64,000 nucleotides of DNA from Rhizobium sp. BK650 (GTDB lineage Bacteria > Pseudomonadota > Alphaproteobacteria > Rhizobiales > Rhizobiaceae): positions 1-64,000 of the forward strand of contig NZ_JACIBK010000007.1 in NCBI RefSeq assembly GCF_014195325.1, given 5' to 3'. The notes under the pieces were generated by a model. That model ran no database searches and was not told where the DNA came from. It saw only the letters and a list, made by a program, of their open reading frames with translations. Positions 10,425 through 21,046 of this stretch are shown here, in pieces. Within the stretch, counting starts at the first letter, position 1; every line of letters begins with the position of its first letter. A program made the translations under genes and the position numbers.

Positions 10425-11765
10425 ATGGCTTCTGCAGCGGAACAACTGGCTTCAAACCTTAATTTTTCGACCTTCGCCAAAGCCGAGGATCTTAAGAAGC
10501 GCCTGTGGTTCACACTGGCAGCTCTCCTCGTCTACCGGCTGGGCACTCATATCCCGCTCCCAGGTCTCAATCCGCAGGCCTATGCTCACGCATTCCAGGG
10601 CCAGGCCGGCGGCATTCTCGGCCTCTTCAACATGTTCTCGGGCGGCGCCGTCCAGCGCATGGCGATCTTTGCGCTCGGTATCATGCCCTACATCTCCGCC
10701 TCGATTATCGTGCAGCTTATGACCTCGGTCGTGCCGGCGCTCGAAAACCTGAAGAAAGAAGGCGAGCAAGGCCGCAAGATCATCAACCAGTACACCCGCT
10801 ACGGCACGGTTATACTTGGCGCCCTGCAGGCCTACGGCATTGCCGTCGGTCTCGAGAGCGGCAACGGCCTTGTTGTCGATCCGGGCTTGTTCTTCCGTAT
10901 TTCAACGGTTCTGACGCTGCTCGGCGGCACCATGTTCCTGATGTGGCTTGGAGAGCAGATCACCTCGCGCGGCATCGGTAACGGTATCTCGCTCATCATC
11001 TTCGCCGGCATTGCTGCGGGTCTTCCGAGTGCTCTTGCCGGGACACTGGAACTCGGCCGCACCGGCGCGCTGTCGACGACCCTCATCCTGGCCGTCATCG
11101 TCGTTGCGATCGGCGTCATCGGCGTCATCGTCTTCGTCGAGCGTGCGCAGCGCCGTCTGCTGATCCAGTATCCGAAGCGCCAGGTTGGCAACCGTATGTT
11201 CCAGGGCGACACCTCGCACCTGCCGCTGAAGTTGAACACCTCTGGCGTCATCCCGGCAATCTTTGCATCCTCGCTGCTGCTTCTGCCGGCGACGATCGCA
11301 GGCTTTGCCAACACGACTGCGATGCCCGCCTGGGCGACCTCCATCGTTGCCGCCCTTGGCCACGGCCGACCGCTCTATATGGTGCTCTATGCGGCGCTGA
11401 TTGCCTTCTTTGCCTTCTTCTACACTGCCATCGTCTTCAATCCGAAGGACACGGCGGATAACCTGAAGAAGCATGGCGGCTTCATCCCCGGCATTCGCCC
11501 GGGGGAGCGCACCGCCGAATATATCGACTACGTGCTGACCCGTATCACGGTGCTCGGCGCTATCTATCTCGTCTTCGTCTGCATCCTTCCTGAGATTCTG
11601 GTGTCGCAAACCGGCATTCCATTATCCCTTGGTGGGACTTCGCTTTTGATCGTGGTTAGCGTAACTCTTGATACGGTGGCACAGATCCAGGGCCATCTGA
11701 TCGCACAGCAGTACGAAGGCCTGATCAAGAAATCGAAGTTGCGTGGAGGAAAGAGGGGGCGATGA
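10425..11765 (+). CDS. secY: Protein translocase subunit SecY
   Basis: 446 residues from [20 protein letters not shown], with ten hydrophobic segments expected for SecY. Diagnostic stretches include [11 protein letters not shown], the plug and lateral-gate region [20 protein letters not shown], and the C-terminal [20 protein letters not shown]. It forms the inner-membrane channel with SecE and SecG. Its stop overlaps the adk start by four bases (ATGA). Confidence 0.97.
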   Translation: MASAAEQLASNLNFSTFAKAEDLKKRLWFTLAALLVYRLGTHIPLPGLNPQAYAHAFQGQAGGILGLFNMFSGGAVQRMAIFALGIMPYISASIIVQLMTSVVPALENLKKEGEQGRKIINQYTRYGTVILGALQAYGIAVGLESGNGLVVDPGLFFRISTVLTLLGGTMFLMWLGEQITSRGIGNGISLIIFAGIAAGLPSALAGTLELGRTGALSTTLILAVIVVAIGVIGVIVFVERAQRRLLIQYPKRQVGNRMFQGDTSHLPLKLNTSGVIPAIFASSLLLLPATIAGFANTTAMPAWATSIVAALGHGRPLYMVLYAALIAFFAFFYTAIVFNPKDTADNLKKHGGFIPGIRPGERTAEYIDYVLTRITVLGAIYLVFVCILPEILVSQTGIPLSLGGTSLLIVVSVTLDTVAQIQGHLIAQQYEGLIKKSKLRGGKRGR

Positions 11766-12412
11766 GACTTATACTTTTGGGGCCGCCGGGCGCGGGTAAG
11801 GGAACCCAGGCTCAGCGGATCGTGGAAAAGCATGGCATTCCCCAGCTTTCCACGGGTGACATGCTGCGCGCCGCCGTTCAGGCCGGTACTGAAGTCGGTA
11901 AGCGCGCAAAGGCTGTCATGGACGCCGGAAATCTGGTCTCGGACGAGATTGTCAATGCCATCGTCTCCGAACGAATCGATCAGCCTGACTGTGCCAATGG
12001 TTTCATCCTCGACGGCTTCCCGCGCACGCTGGTGCAGGCGGACGCCACCGAGGCGATGCTGAAGGCCAAAGGTCTCGATCTTTCGGTCGTCATCGAATTC
12101 CGTGTGGACGACAAGGAACTGGTCCGCCGCGTGGCTGGCCGTTACTCTTGCGCTGAGTGCGGTACCGTCTATCACGATACGGACAAGGTCCCGGCCAAGG
12201 AAGGCGTCTGCGACAAGTGCGGTTCCACCCACTTCAAGCGTCGTCCTGACGACAATGCCGAGACCATGACCAAGCGTCTTGAGGTCTACTATAAGGAAAC
12301 CTCACCGCTGATCGGCTACTACTATGCCAAGGGCAAGCTCAAGTCCGTGGATGGCATGGCCGATATCGATCAGGTTACAACCGAGATCGAACGCATTCTT
12401 TCTAAGCTTTAA
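11762..12412 (+). CDS. adk: Adenylate kinase (zinc-binding LID type)
   Basis: 216 residues. The P-loop GPPGAGKG is at residues 7-14. The LID domain carries two Cys pairs (C130/C133 and C150/C153), so this is the zinc-stabilised long form. It interconverts ATP + AMP and 2 ADP. It overlaps secY by ATGA, as in many bacteria. Confidence 0.97.
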   Translation: MRLILLGPPGAGKGTQAQRIVEKHGIPQLSTGDMLRAAVQAGTEVGKRAKAVMDAGNLVSDEIVNAIVSERIDQPDCANGFILDGFPRTLVQADATEAMLKAKGLDLSVVIEFRVDDKELVRRVAGRYSCAECGTVYHDTDKVPAKEGVCDKCGSTHFKRRPDDNAETMTKRLEVYYKETSPLIGYYYAKGKLKSVDGMADIDQVTTEIERILSKL

Positions 12413-12504
12413 AGCTTTGAAAATAAACTTGGCGGGAGCGGTTGCTTTTTTGCACTGATTCCGCTAAACCGCGCCAACTCGCGACATTCCCTGCGATCGG
12501 CGCG

Positions 12505-12555
12505 GATTTCCCGAAGGAAATCCGGGTTCGATCGTTTTGCGATGTTACGAACCCG
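12505..12555. repeat. Two consecutive inverted repeats in the adk-rpsM gap
   Basis: GATTTCC (12505-12511) pairs with GGAAATC (12516-12522) around CGAA, and directly after it CGGGTTCG (12523-12530) pairs with CGAACCCG (12548-12555). The 219-base gap between adk and rpsM has no other visible content. The hairpins lack T-tracts, so they look like processing or regulatory structure and not intrinsic terminators. Confidence 0.5.
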
Positions 12556-12631
12556 AATTTGAACGAGCGGCCTTTGGCTGCATAACGAAGCCCTATTGCC
12601 GGATGGCAACTGGAATGCAAGGAGAATAGGC

Positions 12632-13000
12632 GTGGCACGTATCGCTGGCGTCAACATCCCGACTGCAAAGCGCGTCGTCATCGCGCTGACCTACATTCAC
12701 GGGATCGGATCGAAATTCGCGCAGGAGATCATCGAAAAGGTCGGTATTCCGGCTGATCGCCGCGTTCATCAGCTCACGGATGCTGAAATCCTTCAGATCC
12801 GCGAAACCATCGACCGCGACTATCAGGTCGAGGGTGATCTTCGCCGCGAAACCGCGATGAACATCAAGCGTCTGATGGATCTCGGCTGCTACCGCGGCCT
12901 GCGTCATCGTCGCGGCCTTCCAGTCCGCGGTCAGCGCACGCACACCAATGCCCGCACCCGCAAGGGTCCGGCAAAGGCTATCGCTGGCAAGAAGAAGTAA
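12632..13000 (+). CDS. rpsM: 30S ribosomal protein S13
   Basis: 122 residues starting at GTG ([20 protein letters not shown]), placed by AAGGAG at 12619-12624. The upstream in-frame extension has no S13 similarity. The C-terminal [20 protein letters not shown] is diagnostic. S13 forms the head bridge B1 to the 50S subunit. It opens the alpha segment. Confidence 0.96.
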   Translation: MARIAGVNIPTAKRVVIALTYIHGIGSKFAQEIIEKVGIPADRRVHQLTDAEILQIRETIDRDYQVEGDLRRETAMNIKRLMDLGCYRGLRHRRGLPVRGQRTHTNARTRKGPAKAIAGKKK

Positions 13001-13021
13001 TTTCCGGGCAACCGGGATGGG

Positions 13022-13050
13022 GAGGCTGGCGGTCTGCGCCGGCCTCTTTT
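13022..13050 (+). terminator. Terminator-like hairpin after rpsM
   Basis: GAGGCTGGCG (13022-13031) pairs with CGCCGGCCTC (13037-13046), ten pairs including one G-T wobble, with a GTCTG loop and TTTT at 13047-13050. This is one of the best-formed intrinsic terminators in the window, yet it lies between rpsM and rpsK. Confidence 0.65.
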
Positions 13051-13133
13051 GAGTTTGGGGCGGGGTCATATAGGCGCCGTTCCGGTGTAGCCGCTGGGAT
13101 TACGGCGGTGAAGAGATCCAAGAAAGGAATAAC

Positions 13134-13523
13134 ATGGCTAAGGAAGCCGTCCGCGTTCGCCGTCGCGAGCGTAAGAATATCTCGTCGGGTGTCGCTCACG
13201 TCAACTCGACCTTCAACAACACGATGATCACCATCACCGACGCGCAGGGCAATGCGATTGCCTGGTCGTCTGCTGGCGCCAAGGGCTTCAAGGGCTCGCG
13301 CAAGTCGACCCCGTTCGCTGCTCAGATCGCTGCCGAAGACTGCGCCAAGAAGGCTCAGGAGCATGGCATGAAGTCGCTGGAAGTCGAAGTTTGCGGCCCG
13401 GGTTCCGGCCGTGAATCGGCTCTGCGCGCGCTCCAGGCTGCCGGTTTCATGATCACGTCCATCCGCGACGTGACCCCGATCCCGCACAATGGCTGCCGTC
13501 CGCGCAAGAAGCGCCGCGTCTGA
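13134..13523 (+). CDS. rpsK: 30S ribosomal protein S11
   Basis: 129 residues with [20 protein letters not shown] and the C-terminal [19 protein letters not shown]11 sits on the platform next to the mRNA exit. GAAAGGAAT lies just upstream of the ATG. Confidence 0.97.
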   Translation: MAKEAVRVRRRERKNISSGVAHVNSTFNNTMITITDAQGNAIAWSSAGAKGFKGSRKSTPFAAQIAAEDCAKKAQEHGMKSLEVEVCGPGSGRESALRALQAAGFMITSIRDVTPIPHNGCRPRKKRRV

Positions 13524-13536
13524 TCATCGCTATCGT

Positions 13537-13570
13537 CACCGGTGAGCGCCACAGCGCTCCCGGTGGTTTT
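13537..13570 (+). terminator. Terminator-like hairpin after rpsK
   Basis: CACCGG (13537-13542) pairs with CCGGTG (13560-13565), and inside it GAGCGC (13544-13549) pairs with GCGCTC (13554-13559) around a CACA loop, followed by GTTTT. It is 13 bases after the stop and 50 bases before rpoA. Confidence 0.6.
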
Positions 13571-13620
13571 CAAGCTCGGTTGCCACGATTGGATGGTGGC
13601 AACGAACGGAAGGCAAAATC

Positions 13621-14631
13621 ATGATTCAGAAGAACTGGCAGGAATTGATCAAGCCGAACAAGGTGGAGTTCTCTTCGAGCTCGCGCACCAAGGCGACTCT
13701 CGTTGCAGAGCCGCTTGAGCGCGGTTTCGGCCTCACCCTCGGCAACGCGCTGCGCCGCGTTCTGCTCTCCTCTCTGCGCGGTGCCGCTGTTACGGCGGTG
13801 CAGATCGACGGCGTGCTGCATGAATTCTCCTCGATTCCGGGCGTCCGCGAAGACGTTACGGATATCGTGCTCAACATTAAGGAAATCGCCATCAAGATGG
13901 ATGGCGACGATGCGAAGCGCATGGTCGTGCGCAAGCAGGGCCCGGGTGTTGTAACGGCTGGCGATATCCAGACCGTTGGTGATATCGAAATCCTCAATCC
14001 CGAGCATGTCATCTGCACGCTCGACGAGGGTGCCGAGATCCGCATGGAATTCACCGTCAACAACGGCAAGGGCTACGTCCCGGCCGAGCGCAATCGTGCG
14101 GAAGATGCTCCGATTGGCCTGATCCCGGTCGACAGCCTCTATTCGCCGGTCAAGAAGGTGTCCTACAAGGTTGAAAATACCCGCGAAGGACAGGTTCTCG
14201 ACTACGACAAGCTGACCATGACCATCGAAACCGATGGTTCTGTGTCCGGCGAAGATGCCGTCGCTTTCGCGGCTCGCATCCTGCAGGACCAGCTTGGCGT
14301 CTTCGTCAACTTCGACGAACCGCAGAAGGAAGCCGAAGAAGAAGCAGTCACCGAACTGGCCTTCAACCCGGCGCTCCTCAAGAAGGTGGACGAGCTCGAA
14401 CTGTCGGTTCGTTCGGCAAACTGCCTGAAGAACGACAATATCGTCTACATCGGCGACCTCATTCAGAAGACCGAAGCAGAAATGCTCCGCACCCCGAACT
14501 TTGGTCGCAAGTCGCTGAACGAAATCAAGGAAGTTCTCGCTTCCATGGGCCTGCACCTCGGCATGGAAGTGCCGGCATGGCCGCCCGAGAACATCGAAGA
14601 TCTCGCCAAGCGTTACGAAGACCAGTACTGA
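13621..14631 (+). CDS. rpoA: RNA polymerase alpha subunit
   Basis: 336 residues. The N-terminal dimerisation domain includes [20 protein letters not shown]; the C-terminal domain contains [20 protein letters not shown] and [20 protein letters not shown], which contact UP-element DNA and activators. Ordinary in length and position (rpsK-rpoA-rplQ). rpsD is not part of the cluster, as is normal for alphaproteobacteria. Confidence 0.98.
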   Translation: MIQKNWQELIKPNKVEFSSSSRTKATLVAEPLERGFGLTLGNALRRVLLSSLRGAAVTAVQIDGVLHEFSSIPGVREDVTDIVLNIKEIAIKMDGDDAKRMVVRKQGPGVVTAGDIQTVGDIEILNPEHVICTLDEGAEIRMEFTVNNGKGYVPAERNRAEDAPIGLIPVDSLYSPVKKVSYKVENTREGQVLDYDKLTMTIETDGSVSGEDAVAFAARILQDQLGVFVNFDEPQKEAEEEAVTELAFNPALLKKVDELELSVRSANCLKNDNIVYIGDLIQKTEAEMLRTPNFGRKSLNEIKEVLASMGLHLGMEVPAWPPENIEDLAKRYEDQY

Positions 14632-14692
14632 GCGGCGTGAGGAAAAGTGTGAAGCGGTTTTCCGCCCGCACGCCGATCGCAAGAAGATAACA

Positions 14693-14748
14693 AAAGGCAG
14701 GCTTTTTACGGCTGCCTTTCCCCGTCAAACAGCAGGCCTATCGCCTGC
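14693..14748 (+). terminator. Two hairpins in the rpoA-rplQ gap
   Basis: AAAGGCAG (14693-14700) pairs with CTGCCTTT (14712-14719). A second stem, GCAGGC (14732-14737) with GCCTGC (14743-14748), follows. The first has terminator form but the trailing bases are C-rich, so it may be an attenuator or processing stem. Confidence 0.45.
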
Positions 14749-14810
14749 ATGTGCCAGGAAACGGCAGGCCCGGTAACGAAGTAAGGGCACTGCATTAAAG
14801 GAGAATAGCA

Positions 14811-15233
14811 ATGCGCCACGCAAAGGCCGGCCGCAAGCTGAACAGAACCGCAAGCCATCGCAAGGCTATGTTTGCCAACATGGCTGCTTCCCTCATCACC
14901 CATGAGCAGATCGTAACGACTCTGCCGAAGGCGAAGGAAATCCGTCCGATCGTCGAGAAGCTCGTCACCCTCGGCAAGCGCGGCGACCTGCACGCTCGTC
15001 GTCAGGCGATTTCACAGATCAAGGACGCCGCTGTCGTTTCGAAGCTCTTCGACACGATCGCTTCGCGTTACGCAACCCGTAACGGCGGCTACCTGCGGAT
15101 CATGAAGGCCGGCTTCCGCCAGGGCGACAATGCCGCTCTCGCCGTCATCGAATTCGTTGACCGCGACACCTATGCAAAGGGCGCAGCCGACAAGGCTCGC
15201 GTCGCTGCTGAAGAGCAGTCTGTCGCTGCTTAA
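14811..15233 (+). CDS. rplQ: 50S ribosomal protein L17
   Basis: 140 residues from [20 protein letters not shown], the invariant L17 start, with an Ala-rich tail. L17 lies near the tunnel exit. AAAGGAG lies seven bases upstream. It is the last gene of the ribosomal cluster. Confidence 0.97.
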   Translation: MRHAKAGRKLNRTASHRKAMFANMAASLITHEQIVTTLPKAKEIRPIVEKLVTLGKRGDLHARRQAISQIKDAAVVSKLFDTIASRYATRNGGYLRIMKAGFRQGDNAALAVIEFVDRDTYAKGAADKARVAAEEQSVAA

Positions 15234-15260
15234 TATCTTTCCGGTTTCGGAAGGCAGAGA

Positions 15261-15285
15261 AGCCGGGCCGCGCGCCCGGCTTTTT
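15261..15285 (+). terminator. Intrinsic terminator of the ribosomal cluster
   Basis: AGCCGGGC (15261-15268) pairs with GCCCGGCT (15274-15281) around CGCGC, followed by TTTT. It lies 27 bases after rplQ and directly before a convergent gene, as expected for the true end of the transcription unit. Confidence 0.85.
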
Positions 15286-15326
15286 CGTATGTATGCTCCG
15301 GAGAGCCGGAGAAGCGCTTTCAGAGC

Positions 15327-16196
15327 TCATTCGGGCACGTGGATCTTGAGCTTGATGTGCTTGAGGTTTGCGACGATCGTGAAGGTCATGATGACCAGCA
15401 AGCACCATGAACTCCATTTCCCGATATGAACGCTTGACCACGCGCCGATTTGGTTGGGATAGCGCCAGACGCCGAAGAAGGTGCTGATATTCTCGGCAAG
15501 CCAGATGAAGAAACCGATGAGGACGAAGGCGAGAAGCAGGGGCATCTTGCGGTCCTGGTCGTAGGGCCTGAAGATGACGGTGGTGCGAGCATAAAGTCCG
15601 AGCGTACAGGCTGCGATGTACCAGCGATAATCGCCAATATAGTGGTGGGTGAAGAAGTTGGCGTAGATCGCCAATGCCATAAGCCCTGCCATCCAGTAGG
15701 ATGGATGATGCCTTACGCGCAGATCGAAAAGGCGCCAGGCCTGAATGACATAGCTGCCGACAGCCGCGTACATGAAGCCTGAAAAGAGCGGGACGCCAAA
15801 TAGCTTGGTATAGGCGAAATCCGGATAGCTCCACGACTGGATACTGCCTGAAGTTTTGAAGACCTCGAGCGCAAACCCAACCAGATGAAAGACCGAGATC
15901 GCCTTCAATTCGTCGATGGTTTCCAGCTTTGCCCAGACCATCCACGCCTGGATTGCGAGAGCGATGATCAGTAGCAGATCATAGCGCGGGATACCGATGA
16001 CACCCGCACGCGGAACCATGAATATCGCTAGAAAAAAGAGGCCTGCGAAAAGGCAGGCCCGGGCTTCCTTGATACTGAAATAAAAGAATTCGATGAAAAA
16101 GCGCTCTATGCCGTCGCGTTGATGCTCGGTCGGCTGGTCGATCAAATGCTGGTCCAAGCGGGGAAACAATCCTTGAAGCGCGGCAGCTTTAGGCAT
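15327..16196 (-). CDS. DUF817 family integral membrane protein
   Basis: 289 residues from MPKAAALQG; the frame continues upstream, but those residues are not family-like and would run into the divergent gene. After a soluble start there are about eight hydrophobic segments. FKTSGSIQSWSYP and GVPLFSGFMYAAVGSYVIQA are, to my recognition, hallmarks of DUF817 (B. subtilis YoaT-like). Function unknown. It converges on rplQ. Confidence 0.75.
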   Translation of the reverse strand: MPKAAALQGLFPRLDQHLIDQPTEHQRDGIERFFIEFFYFSIKEARACLFAGLFFLAIFMVPRAGVIGIPRYDLLLIIALAIQAWMVWAKLETIDELKAISVFHLVGFALEVFKTSGSIQSWSYPDFAYTKLFGVPLFSGFMYAAVGSYVIQAWRLFDLRVRHHPSYWMAGLMALAIYANFFTHHYIGDYRWYIAACTLGLYARTTVIFRPYDQDRKMPLLLAFVLIGFFIWLAENISTFFGVWRYPNQIGAWSSVHIGKWSSWCLLVIMTFTIVANLKHIKLKIHVPE

Positions 16197-16314
16197 GTCG
16201 TGACGAGAGCCTCTGACCTGATCTGGAATCAATATGAAGTTGATAATCCCACCTCTCGGCATTAGGCAGCTCAAATCGGATGAGATTGTGGTGGAAACAT
16301 TTGAATTGCGCAAA

Positions 16315-16716
16315 ATGATTCAACGCACGCAAGGTCTTCGTCTGATGCTTTTGATCGTCATCATCGTCCTGGGTTTAGCACTCAGGCGGTTCGGCTATGC
16401 TATCGATCTGCCTTTCTTTATCGTCAAATATGGCGGGTCGCTGCTCTGGGGATCGATGGTTTATTTCCTGCTGGCAATTGCCTTGGGAGGTCTCGTTGCC
16501 GAATGTCGGCCCGTAGGGATTTTTGTCGCAGCGGTTTCCGTTGCTGTTTGTGTTGAACTGATCCGGCTCTATCACACGCCGTGGCTCGACGCATTTCGAT
16601 TGACGACTGCAGGCCCCCTGTTGCTTGGGCGGGTCTTTTCGGTCTGGAATATCGTGGCTTATGCCGTCGGAATAGCAGCCGCTTATGCGCTTGATCCTGC
16701 CCGCAGTAAATCATAG
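16315..16716 (+). CDS. DUF2809 family small membrane protein
   Basis: 133 residues from MIQRTQGL with about four membrane segments. The core VELIRLYHTPWLDAFRLT followed by LLGRVFSVWNIVAYAVGI matches the DUF2809 pattern as I know it. An in-frame ATG at 16234 would give 160 residues, but would leave only 37 bases to the divergent DUF817 gene, so I prefer 16315. Role unknown. Confidence 0.65.
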   Translation: MIQRTQGLRLMLLIVIIVLGLALRRFGYAIDLPFFIVKYGGSLLWGSMVYFLLAIALGGLVAECRPVGIFVAAVSVAVCVELIRLYHTPWLDAFRLTTAGPLLLGRVFSVWNIVAYAVGIAAAYALDPARSKS

Positions 16717-16739
16717 CCACTCAGGCGACGATGGCGGAT

Positions 16740-17399
16740 TTAAGAGGCTGATGACGCCGCGGTGCGACCGCGCGCGCGTCCTTGCCCCTTCTTCCGGCTC
16801 CGCCCGACCGGTTTATAGGAGCGGTAGAGGATCAGCGCGATGATCACTCCGACATAGATATATTGCTCGAAGCCGAGGATCTTCGTCGACAGCGCAAAGT
16901 GCAGCGCGGCGGAAGCGGCGATGATGTAGATGAGTCGGTGAAGCCAGATCCAGTTCGTACCAAGCCTGCGGATCGAAAAATTGTTGGAGGTGACCGCGAG
17001 CGGAACGAGCATTGCCAGCGCAGCCATGCCGAACATGATGAAGGGACGCTTCACCACATCTTCGACCACGGCAGAAATATCCAGCGCCTGATCGAGCACC
17101 ATGTAGACGGTGAAATGCATCAGCGCATAGTAGAAGGTCAGAAGACCGAGCGCGCGGCGATAGCGCAGGTAGTTCCAGCCGAGAAGATCGCGTGCAGGGG
17201 TAACCGCAAGCGTCAGGATCAGGAAACGAATAGTCCAGATGCCGAGGAAAAGCTCGAAGGTCTTCACCGGATCGGCGCCGAGTTGATCCGTCGCGCCGAG
17301 ATAGAAATACCAGCCGGCAGGCACGAGGCCCACGGCATAAAGCAGCCAGACCGAAGCCGGCTGCCAACGTTTCGGAATGGCAAGCGAAAACGCCGTCAT
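16740..17399 (-). CDS. msrQ: Heme-binding membrane subunit of the MsrPQ system
   Basis: 219 residues, about six membrane helices, with conserved histidines in YYALMHFTVY, WLHRLIYIIAA and ALHFALS that would bind heme. MsrQ passes electrons from the quinone pool to periplasmic MsrP. The ATG shares one base with the msrP stop (TGATG), so the pair is coupled. The C-terminal tail is basic and poorly conserved. Confidence 0.9.
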   Translation of the reverse strand: MTAFSLAIPKRWQPASVWLLYAVGLVPAGWYFYLGATDQLGADPVKTFELFLGIWTIRFLILTLAVTPARDLLGWNYLRYRRALGLLTFYYALMHFTVYMVLDQALDISAVVEDVVKRPFIMFGMAALAMLVPLAVTSNNFSIRRLGTNWIWLHRLIYIIAASAALHFALSTKILGFEQYIYVGVIIALILYRSYKPVGRSRKKGQGRARGRTAASSAS

Positions 17400-18346
17400 C
17401 AGAAATTCATCCGGAGATCCATACCGGAATAGAGACTCGCAACTTCGTCGGCATAGCCATTGAAGGGCAGGGTGGGATGGCGGCTTGCGCCGAAGAAACC
17501 GCTTTCGCCGATGCGCCGTTCGGTCGCCTGGCTCCAGCGCGGATGATCGACCTCAGGATTGACGTTGGCATAGAAGCCGTACTCCTGACCATTCGTCACT
17601 TGCCAGGTGTTCTTCGGCTGTTGCTCGACGAGCGAAATGCGGACGATCGACTTGATGCCCTTAAAACCGTATTTCCAGGGGACGACGAGGCGCACCGGCG
17701 CGCCGTTTTGGTTAGGCAGCGTTTCGCCGTAGAGGCCAACGGCAAGCAGCGTCAGCGGGTGGCGGGCTTCGTCCATGCGCAGCCCCTCGACATAGGGCCA
17801 GTCGAGCGACTGGAAGAAGCCGCCTTGACCCGGCATTTCCTCCGGCCGCACAACCGTCTCGAAGGCAACATATTTGGCGCTGCCCTGCGGCTCCGCCTTG
17901 TCGAGGAGCGCCGATAGCGGAAACCCGTTCCACGGAATGACCATCGACCAGGCTTCCACGCAGCGCATGCGATAGACCCGCTCCTCGATCGGGAATTCCT
18001 TCATCAGCGCTTCGATATCGAAGGTGCCCGGTTTGTTGACTAGGCCGTCGACCTTGATCGTCCAGGGCAATGGCTTGAACTTGCCGGAAAGTGCGGCGGG
18101 ATCGCCCTTGTCGAGGCCGAATTCATAGAAGTTATTGTAGGTGGTCACGTCCTTGATTGGCGTCAGCTTCTCATCGACAGTATATTTGCTCTTGACGGTC
18201 GTGAGCGCTGCCGCACTCGCCTTGCCCGCGCTGTAGAGCGCGATCGCGCCGAACGTCGCAGCACCGAGAAATTCCCGGCGCTTCAAGTAAACCTCGCGCG
18301 GCGTGATTTCCGAGGGGCGGATTTGGAGCGGACGATAGGCTGGCAT
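17399..18346 (-). CDS. msrP: Periplasmic methionine sulfoxide reductase catalytic subunit (molybdopterin)
   Basis: 315 residues from [21 protein letters not shown] twin-arginine signal (KRREFLGAA, residues 22-30) directs Tat export. Cys129 in [14 protein letters not shown] is the expected molybdenum ligand. It reduces oxidised methionine in envelope proteins using electrons from MsrQ. The frame opens 16 codons earlier, but this ATG follows AGGAGGA in good position. Confidence 0.92.
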   Translation of the reverse strand: MPAYRPLQIRPSEITPREVYLKRREFLGAATFGAIALYSAGKASAAALTTVKSKYTVDEKLTPIKDVTTYNNFYEFGLDKGDPAALSGKFKPLPWTIKVDGLVNKPGTFDIEALMKEFPIEERVYRMRCVEAWSMVIPWNGFPLSALLDKAEPQGSAKYVAFETVVRPEEMPGQGGFFQSLDWPYVEGLRMDEARHPLTLLAVGLYGETLPNQNGAPVRLVVPWKYGFKGIKSIVRISLVEQQPKNTWQVTNGQEYGFYANVNPEVDHPRWSQATERRIGESGFFGASRHPTLPFNGYADEVASLYSGMDLRMNF

Positions 18347-18667
18347 ATCGAAGTCCTCCTGGGCGGGGCAACCCGTGTGAATCTTTAAACGCAAACTGCG
18401 CGCTTCGGATCAGTGTGTATGCCTTGAATATTAGGGACGGAAAGCCAATTTTTTGTGTTCGACCGTGATGGAATAGACTGTAACAAAGGAGCCTTCGCAT
18501 CCGTATATGCCTGATGGTGCCGCCCGTACCGCTTTGGGCATTCCCGGTAGTGACAGCTTAAGGCGATTGGATTAGGACAATTCCAAAAAGCAGCGACTGC
18601 CCGGCCTTCGCAAATCCTTTGCCGCCCCGCATCGCCCGACAATTCCTGGATATTGAGGAAGACACCG
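18347..18667. other. Divergent intergenic region msrP-ilvD
   Basis: About 320 bases between two divergent genes that must hold both promoters. I see no small gene, no clear repeat, and no -35/-10 pair that I would assign. Confidence 0.4.
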
Positions 18668-20506
18668 ATGCCAGCTTACCGCTCCAGAACCACGACCCAC
18701 GGCCGTAACATGGCGGGCGCGCGCGGCCTTTGGCGCGCCACGGGCATGAAGGATTCGGATTTCGGCAAGCCGATCATCGCCGTCGTCAATTCCTTCACGC
18801 AGTTTGTGCCCGGCCATGTTCATCTCAAGGATCTCGGCCAGCTCGTCGCTCGCGAAATCGAAGCGGCTGGCGGTGTCGCTAAGGAGTTTAACACGATTGC
18901 CGTCGATGATGGCATCGCCATGGGCCATGACGGCATGCTCTATTCGCTGCCCTCGCGCGAGCTGATCGCCGACAGCGTCGAATACATGGTCAACGCCCAC
19001 TGTGCCGATGCCATGGTCTGCATCTCCAACTGCGACAAGATTACGCCCGGCATGCTGATGGCTTCGCTCCGCCTCAACATACCCACCGTCTTCGTCTCCG
19101 GCGGCCCGATGGAAGCCGGCAAGGTCGTCCTGCACGGCAAGACGCATGCGCTCGATCTGGTCGACGCCATGGTCGCTGCTGCCGATGACAAAATCTCCGA
19201 TGAGGACGTTAAGGTCATCGAGCGTTCGGCCTGTCCGACCTGCGGTTCATGCTCCGGGATGTTTACCGCAAACTCCATGAACTGCCTGACGGAAGCCCTC
19301 GGTCTGTCGCTGCCCGGCAACGGCTCTACGCTTGCAACCCATGCCGACCGTAAGCGCCTCTTCGTCGAGGCTGGCCATCTGATCGTCGATCTCGCCCGTC
19401 GCTACTATGAGCAGGAAGACGAGAAGGTTCTGCCGCGTGTAATCGCCTCGAAGCAGGCTTTCGAGAATGCCATGGCGCTCGATATCGCTATGGGCGGCTC
19501 CACCAACACCGTTTTGCACATTCTGGCGGCTGCTCATGAGGGCGAAGTGGATTTCACCATGGCCGACATCGACGCGCTGTCGCGCCGCGTCCCCTGCCTT
19601 TCCAAGGTCGCACCCGCGAAGTCCGACGTGCATATGGAAGACGTTCACCGCGCAGGCGGCATCATGTCGATCCTTGGCGAACTCGATAAGGGCGGTCTTC
19701 TCAATCGCGACTGCCCGACCGTTCACGCCGAAACGCTGGGAGACGCGATCGACCGCTGGGATATCACCCGTACCAGTAGCGAGACGGTCCGCAACTTCTA
19801 CCGTGCTGCTCCGGGCGGCATTCCGACACAGGTCGCCTTCAGCCAGGAGGCACGCTGGGACGAACTCGATACCGACCGCGTCGGCGGCGTTATCCGCTCT
19901 GTCGAGCACCCGTTCTCGAAGGATGGCGGGCTTGCCGTTCTCAAGGGCAACCTGGCGATCGACGGCTGTATCGTGAAGACGGCCGGTGTCGATGAATCGA
20001 TTCTGAAGTTCTCCGGCCCGGCCAAGGTCTTCGAAAGCCAGGATGCGGCCGTCAAGGGCATCCTGGGCAATGAGGTCGCGGCTGGCGATGTCGTCGTCAT
20101 CCGTTACGAAGGTCCCAAGGGTGGCCCGGGCATGCAGGAAATGCTCTATCCGACCAGTTACCTGAAGTCGAAGGGCCTCGGCAAGGCTTGCGCGCTGATC
20201 ACCGACGGCCGCTTCTCGGGCGGCACCTCGGGGCTTTCAATCGGCCACGTCTCGCCGGAAGCGGCAAACGGTGGCGCGATCGGCCTCGTCCGCCAGGGCG
20301 ACGTGATCGACATCGACATCCCGAACCGCACGATCAGCCTGCGCGTCAGCGATGCTGAACTTGCCGCTCGCCGCGCCGAGCAGGATCAGAAGGGCTGGCA
20401 CCCGGCCGAGCAGCGCAAGCGCAACGTCTCGACCGCGCTTAAAGCCTATGCAGCCTTCGCAACCAGTGCAGACCGCGGCGCCGTTCGCGACCTGAACGCG
20501 CGCTGA
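18668..20506 (+). CDS. ilvD: Dihydroxy-acid dehydratase
   Basis: 612 residues from [20 protein letters not shown]; a nearby upstream ATG would add five codons. Iron-sulfur cysteines are visible in CISNCDK (C118, C122) and CPTCGSCSG (C189-C195). It dehydrates the dihydroxy acids of valine and isoleucine synthesis. Full-length and apparently intact; an intrinsic terminator follows. Confidence 0.97.
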   Translation: MPAYRSRTTTHGRNMAGARGLWRATGMKDSDFGKPIIAVVNSFTQFVPGHVHLKDLGQLVAREIEAAGGVAKEFNTIAVDDGIAMGHDGMLYSLPSRELIADSVEYMVNAHCADAMVCISNCDKITPGMLMASLRLNIPTVFVSGGPMEAGKVVLHGKTHALDLVDAMVAAADDKISDEDVKVIERSACPTCGSCSGMFTANSMNCLTEALGLSLPGNGSTLATHADRKRLFVEAGHLIVDLARRYYEQEDEKVLPRVIASKQAFENAMALDIAMGGSTNTVLHILAAAHEGEVDFTMADIDALSRRVPCLSKVAPAKSDVHMEDVHRAGGIMSILGELDKGGLLNRDCPTVHAETLGDAIDRWDITRTSSETVRNFYRAAPGGIPTQVAFSQEARWDELDTDRVGGVIRSVEHPFSKDGGLAVLKGNLAIDGCIVKTAGVDESILKFSGPAKVFESQDAAVKGILGNEVAAGDVVVIRYEGPKGGPGMQEMLYPTSYLKSKGLGKACALITDGRFSGGTSGLSIGHVSPEAANGGAIGLVRQGDVIDIDIPNRTISLRVSDAELAARRAEQDQKGWHPAEQRKRNVSTALKAYAAFATSADRGAVRDLNAR

Positions 20507-20531
20507 GCCAAGCAGCTGAACCAACTCAAGG

Positions 20532-20563
20532 GACCCGCTGGTTAAGAGTCAGCGGGTCTTTCA
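20532..20563 (+). terminator. Intrinsic terminator of ilvD
   Basis: GACCCGCTG (20532-20540) pairs perfectly with CAGCGGGTC (20550-20558), then TTTCATTTT. On the other strand it also lies just past the convergent GFA gene (which ends at 20567), so it may serve both. Confidence 0.85.
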
Positions 20564-20566
20564 TTT

Positions 20567-20971
20567 TCAGAGATGCCGGGTCTCCGCCGGGACGGTCCAC
20601 CAGCTGTTGTTTCTGCCATCGAAATATTGCACCGGCGCTTCCGCAAGCTCGGCAGGATCGAGATCGTCAAGGCAGGCGAGGTTGATCGATACGTAGGCAC
20701 CGCCGACTGCCTCGATATAACCAGTGCCATAAGCAGGCACCCCGCAATTGGCGCAGAAGCGGTGATGGGCGGAAAGCGTGCCAAACTGGTAGTCGCTGAT
20801 CCCGGCTTCCTCGCACAGCAGACGGAAGTCCTCCGGCTTGATATTCGCGCCCCAGTAGCGGCGCTTCCAGCAAATCGAGCAATTGCACTTTCCCGTCCCG
20901 GCCTGAATGTCGATATCGGCCTCGTAGCGGATCCGGCCGCAATGGCAGCTTCCGTGATAGGTCTTCTTCAT
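20567..20971 (-). CDS. GFA-family (glutathione-dependent formaldehyde-activating-like) zinc protein
   Basis: 134 residues. The zinc-binding pattern is complete: C9/C11, C29/C31/C34 (KCNCSICWK) and C73/C76 (RFCANCGVPAYG). Members bind glutathione adducts; most have no proven substrate. It is divergent from the MarR gene and shares its operator region, so the MarR protein is its likely regulator. Confidence 0.85.
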   Translation of the reverse strand: MKKTYHGSCHCGRIRYEADIDIQAGTGKCNCSICWKRRYWGANIKPEDFRLLCEEAGISDYQFGTLSAHHRFCANCGVPAYGTGYIEAVGGAYVSINLACLDDLDPAELAEAPVQYFDGRNNSWWTVPAETRHL

Positions 20972-21001
20972 GCGCTCCTCCTTGCATGTCGTTTCATCGT
21001 A

Positions 21002-21044
21002 TGACAACATATTGTCATTATCCAGGAATGACAATATGTTGTCA
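21002..21044. promoter_or_regulatory. Two inverted operator copies for the divergent MarR/GFA pair
   Basis: TGACAACATATTGTCA (21002-21017) and TGACAATATGTTGTCA (21029-21044) are exact reverse complements of each other. Each is itself built on TGACAA-4-TTGTCA. The second ends two bases before the marR ATG, so binding would block transcription or translation of marR and probably the GFA promoter. Confidence 0.8.
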
Positions 21045-21046
21045 AT

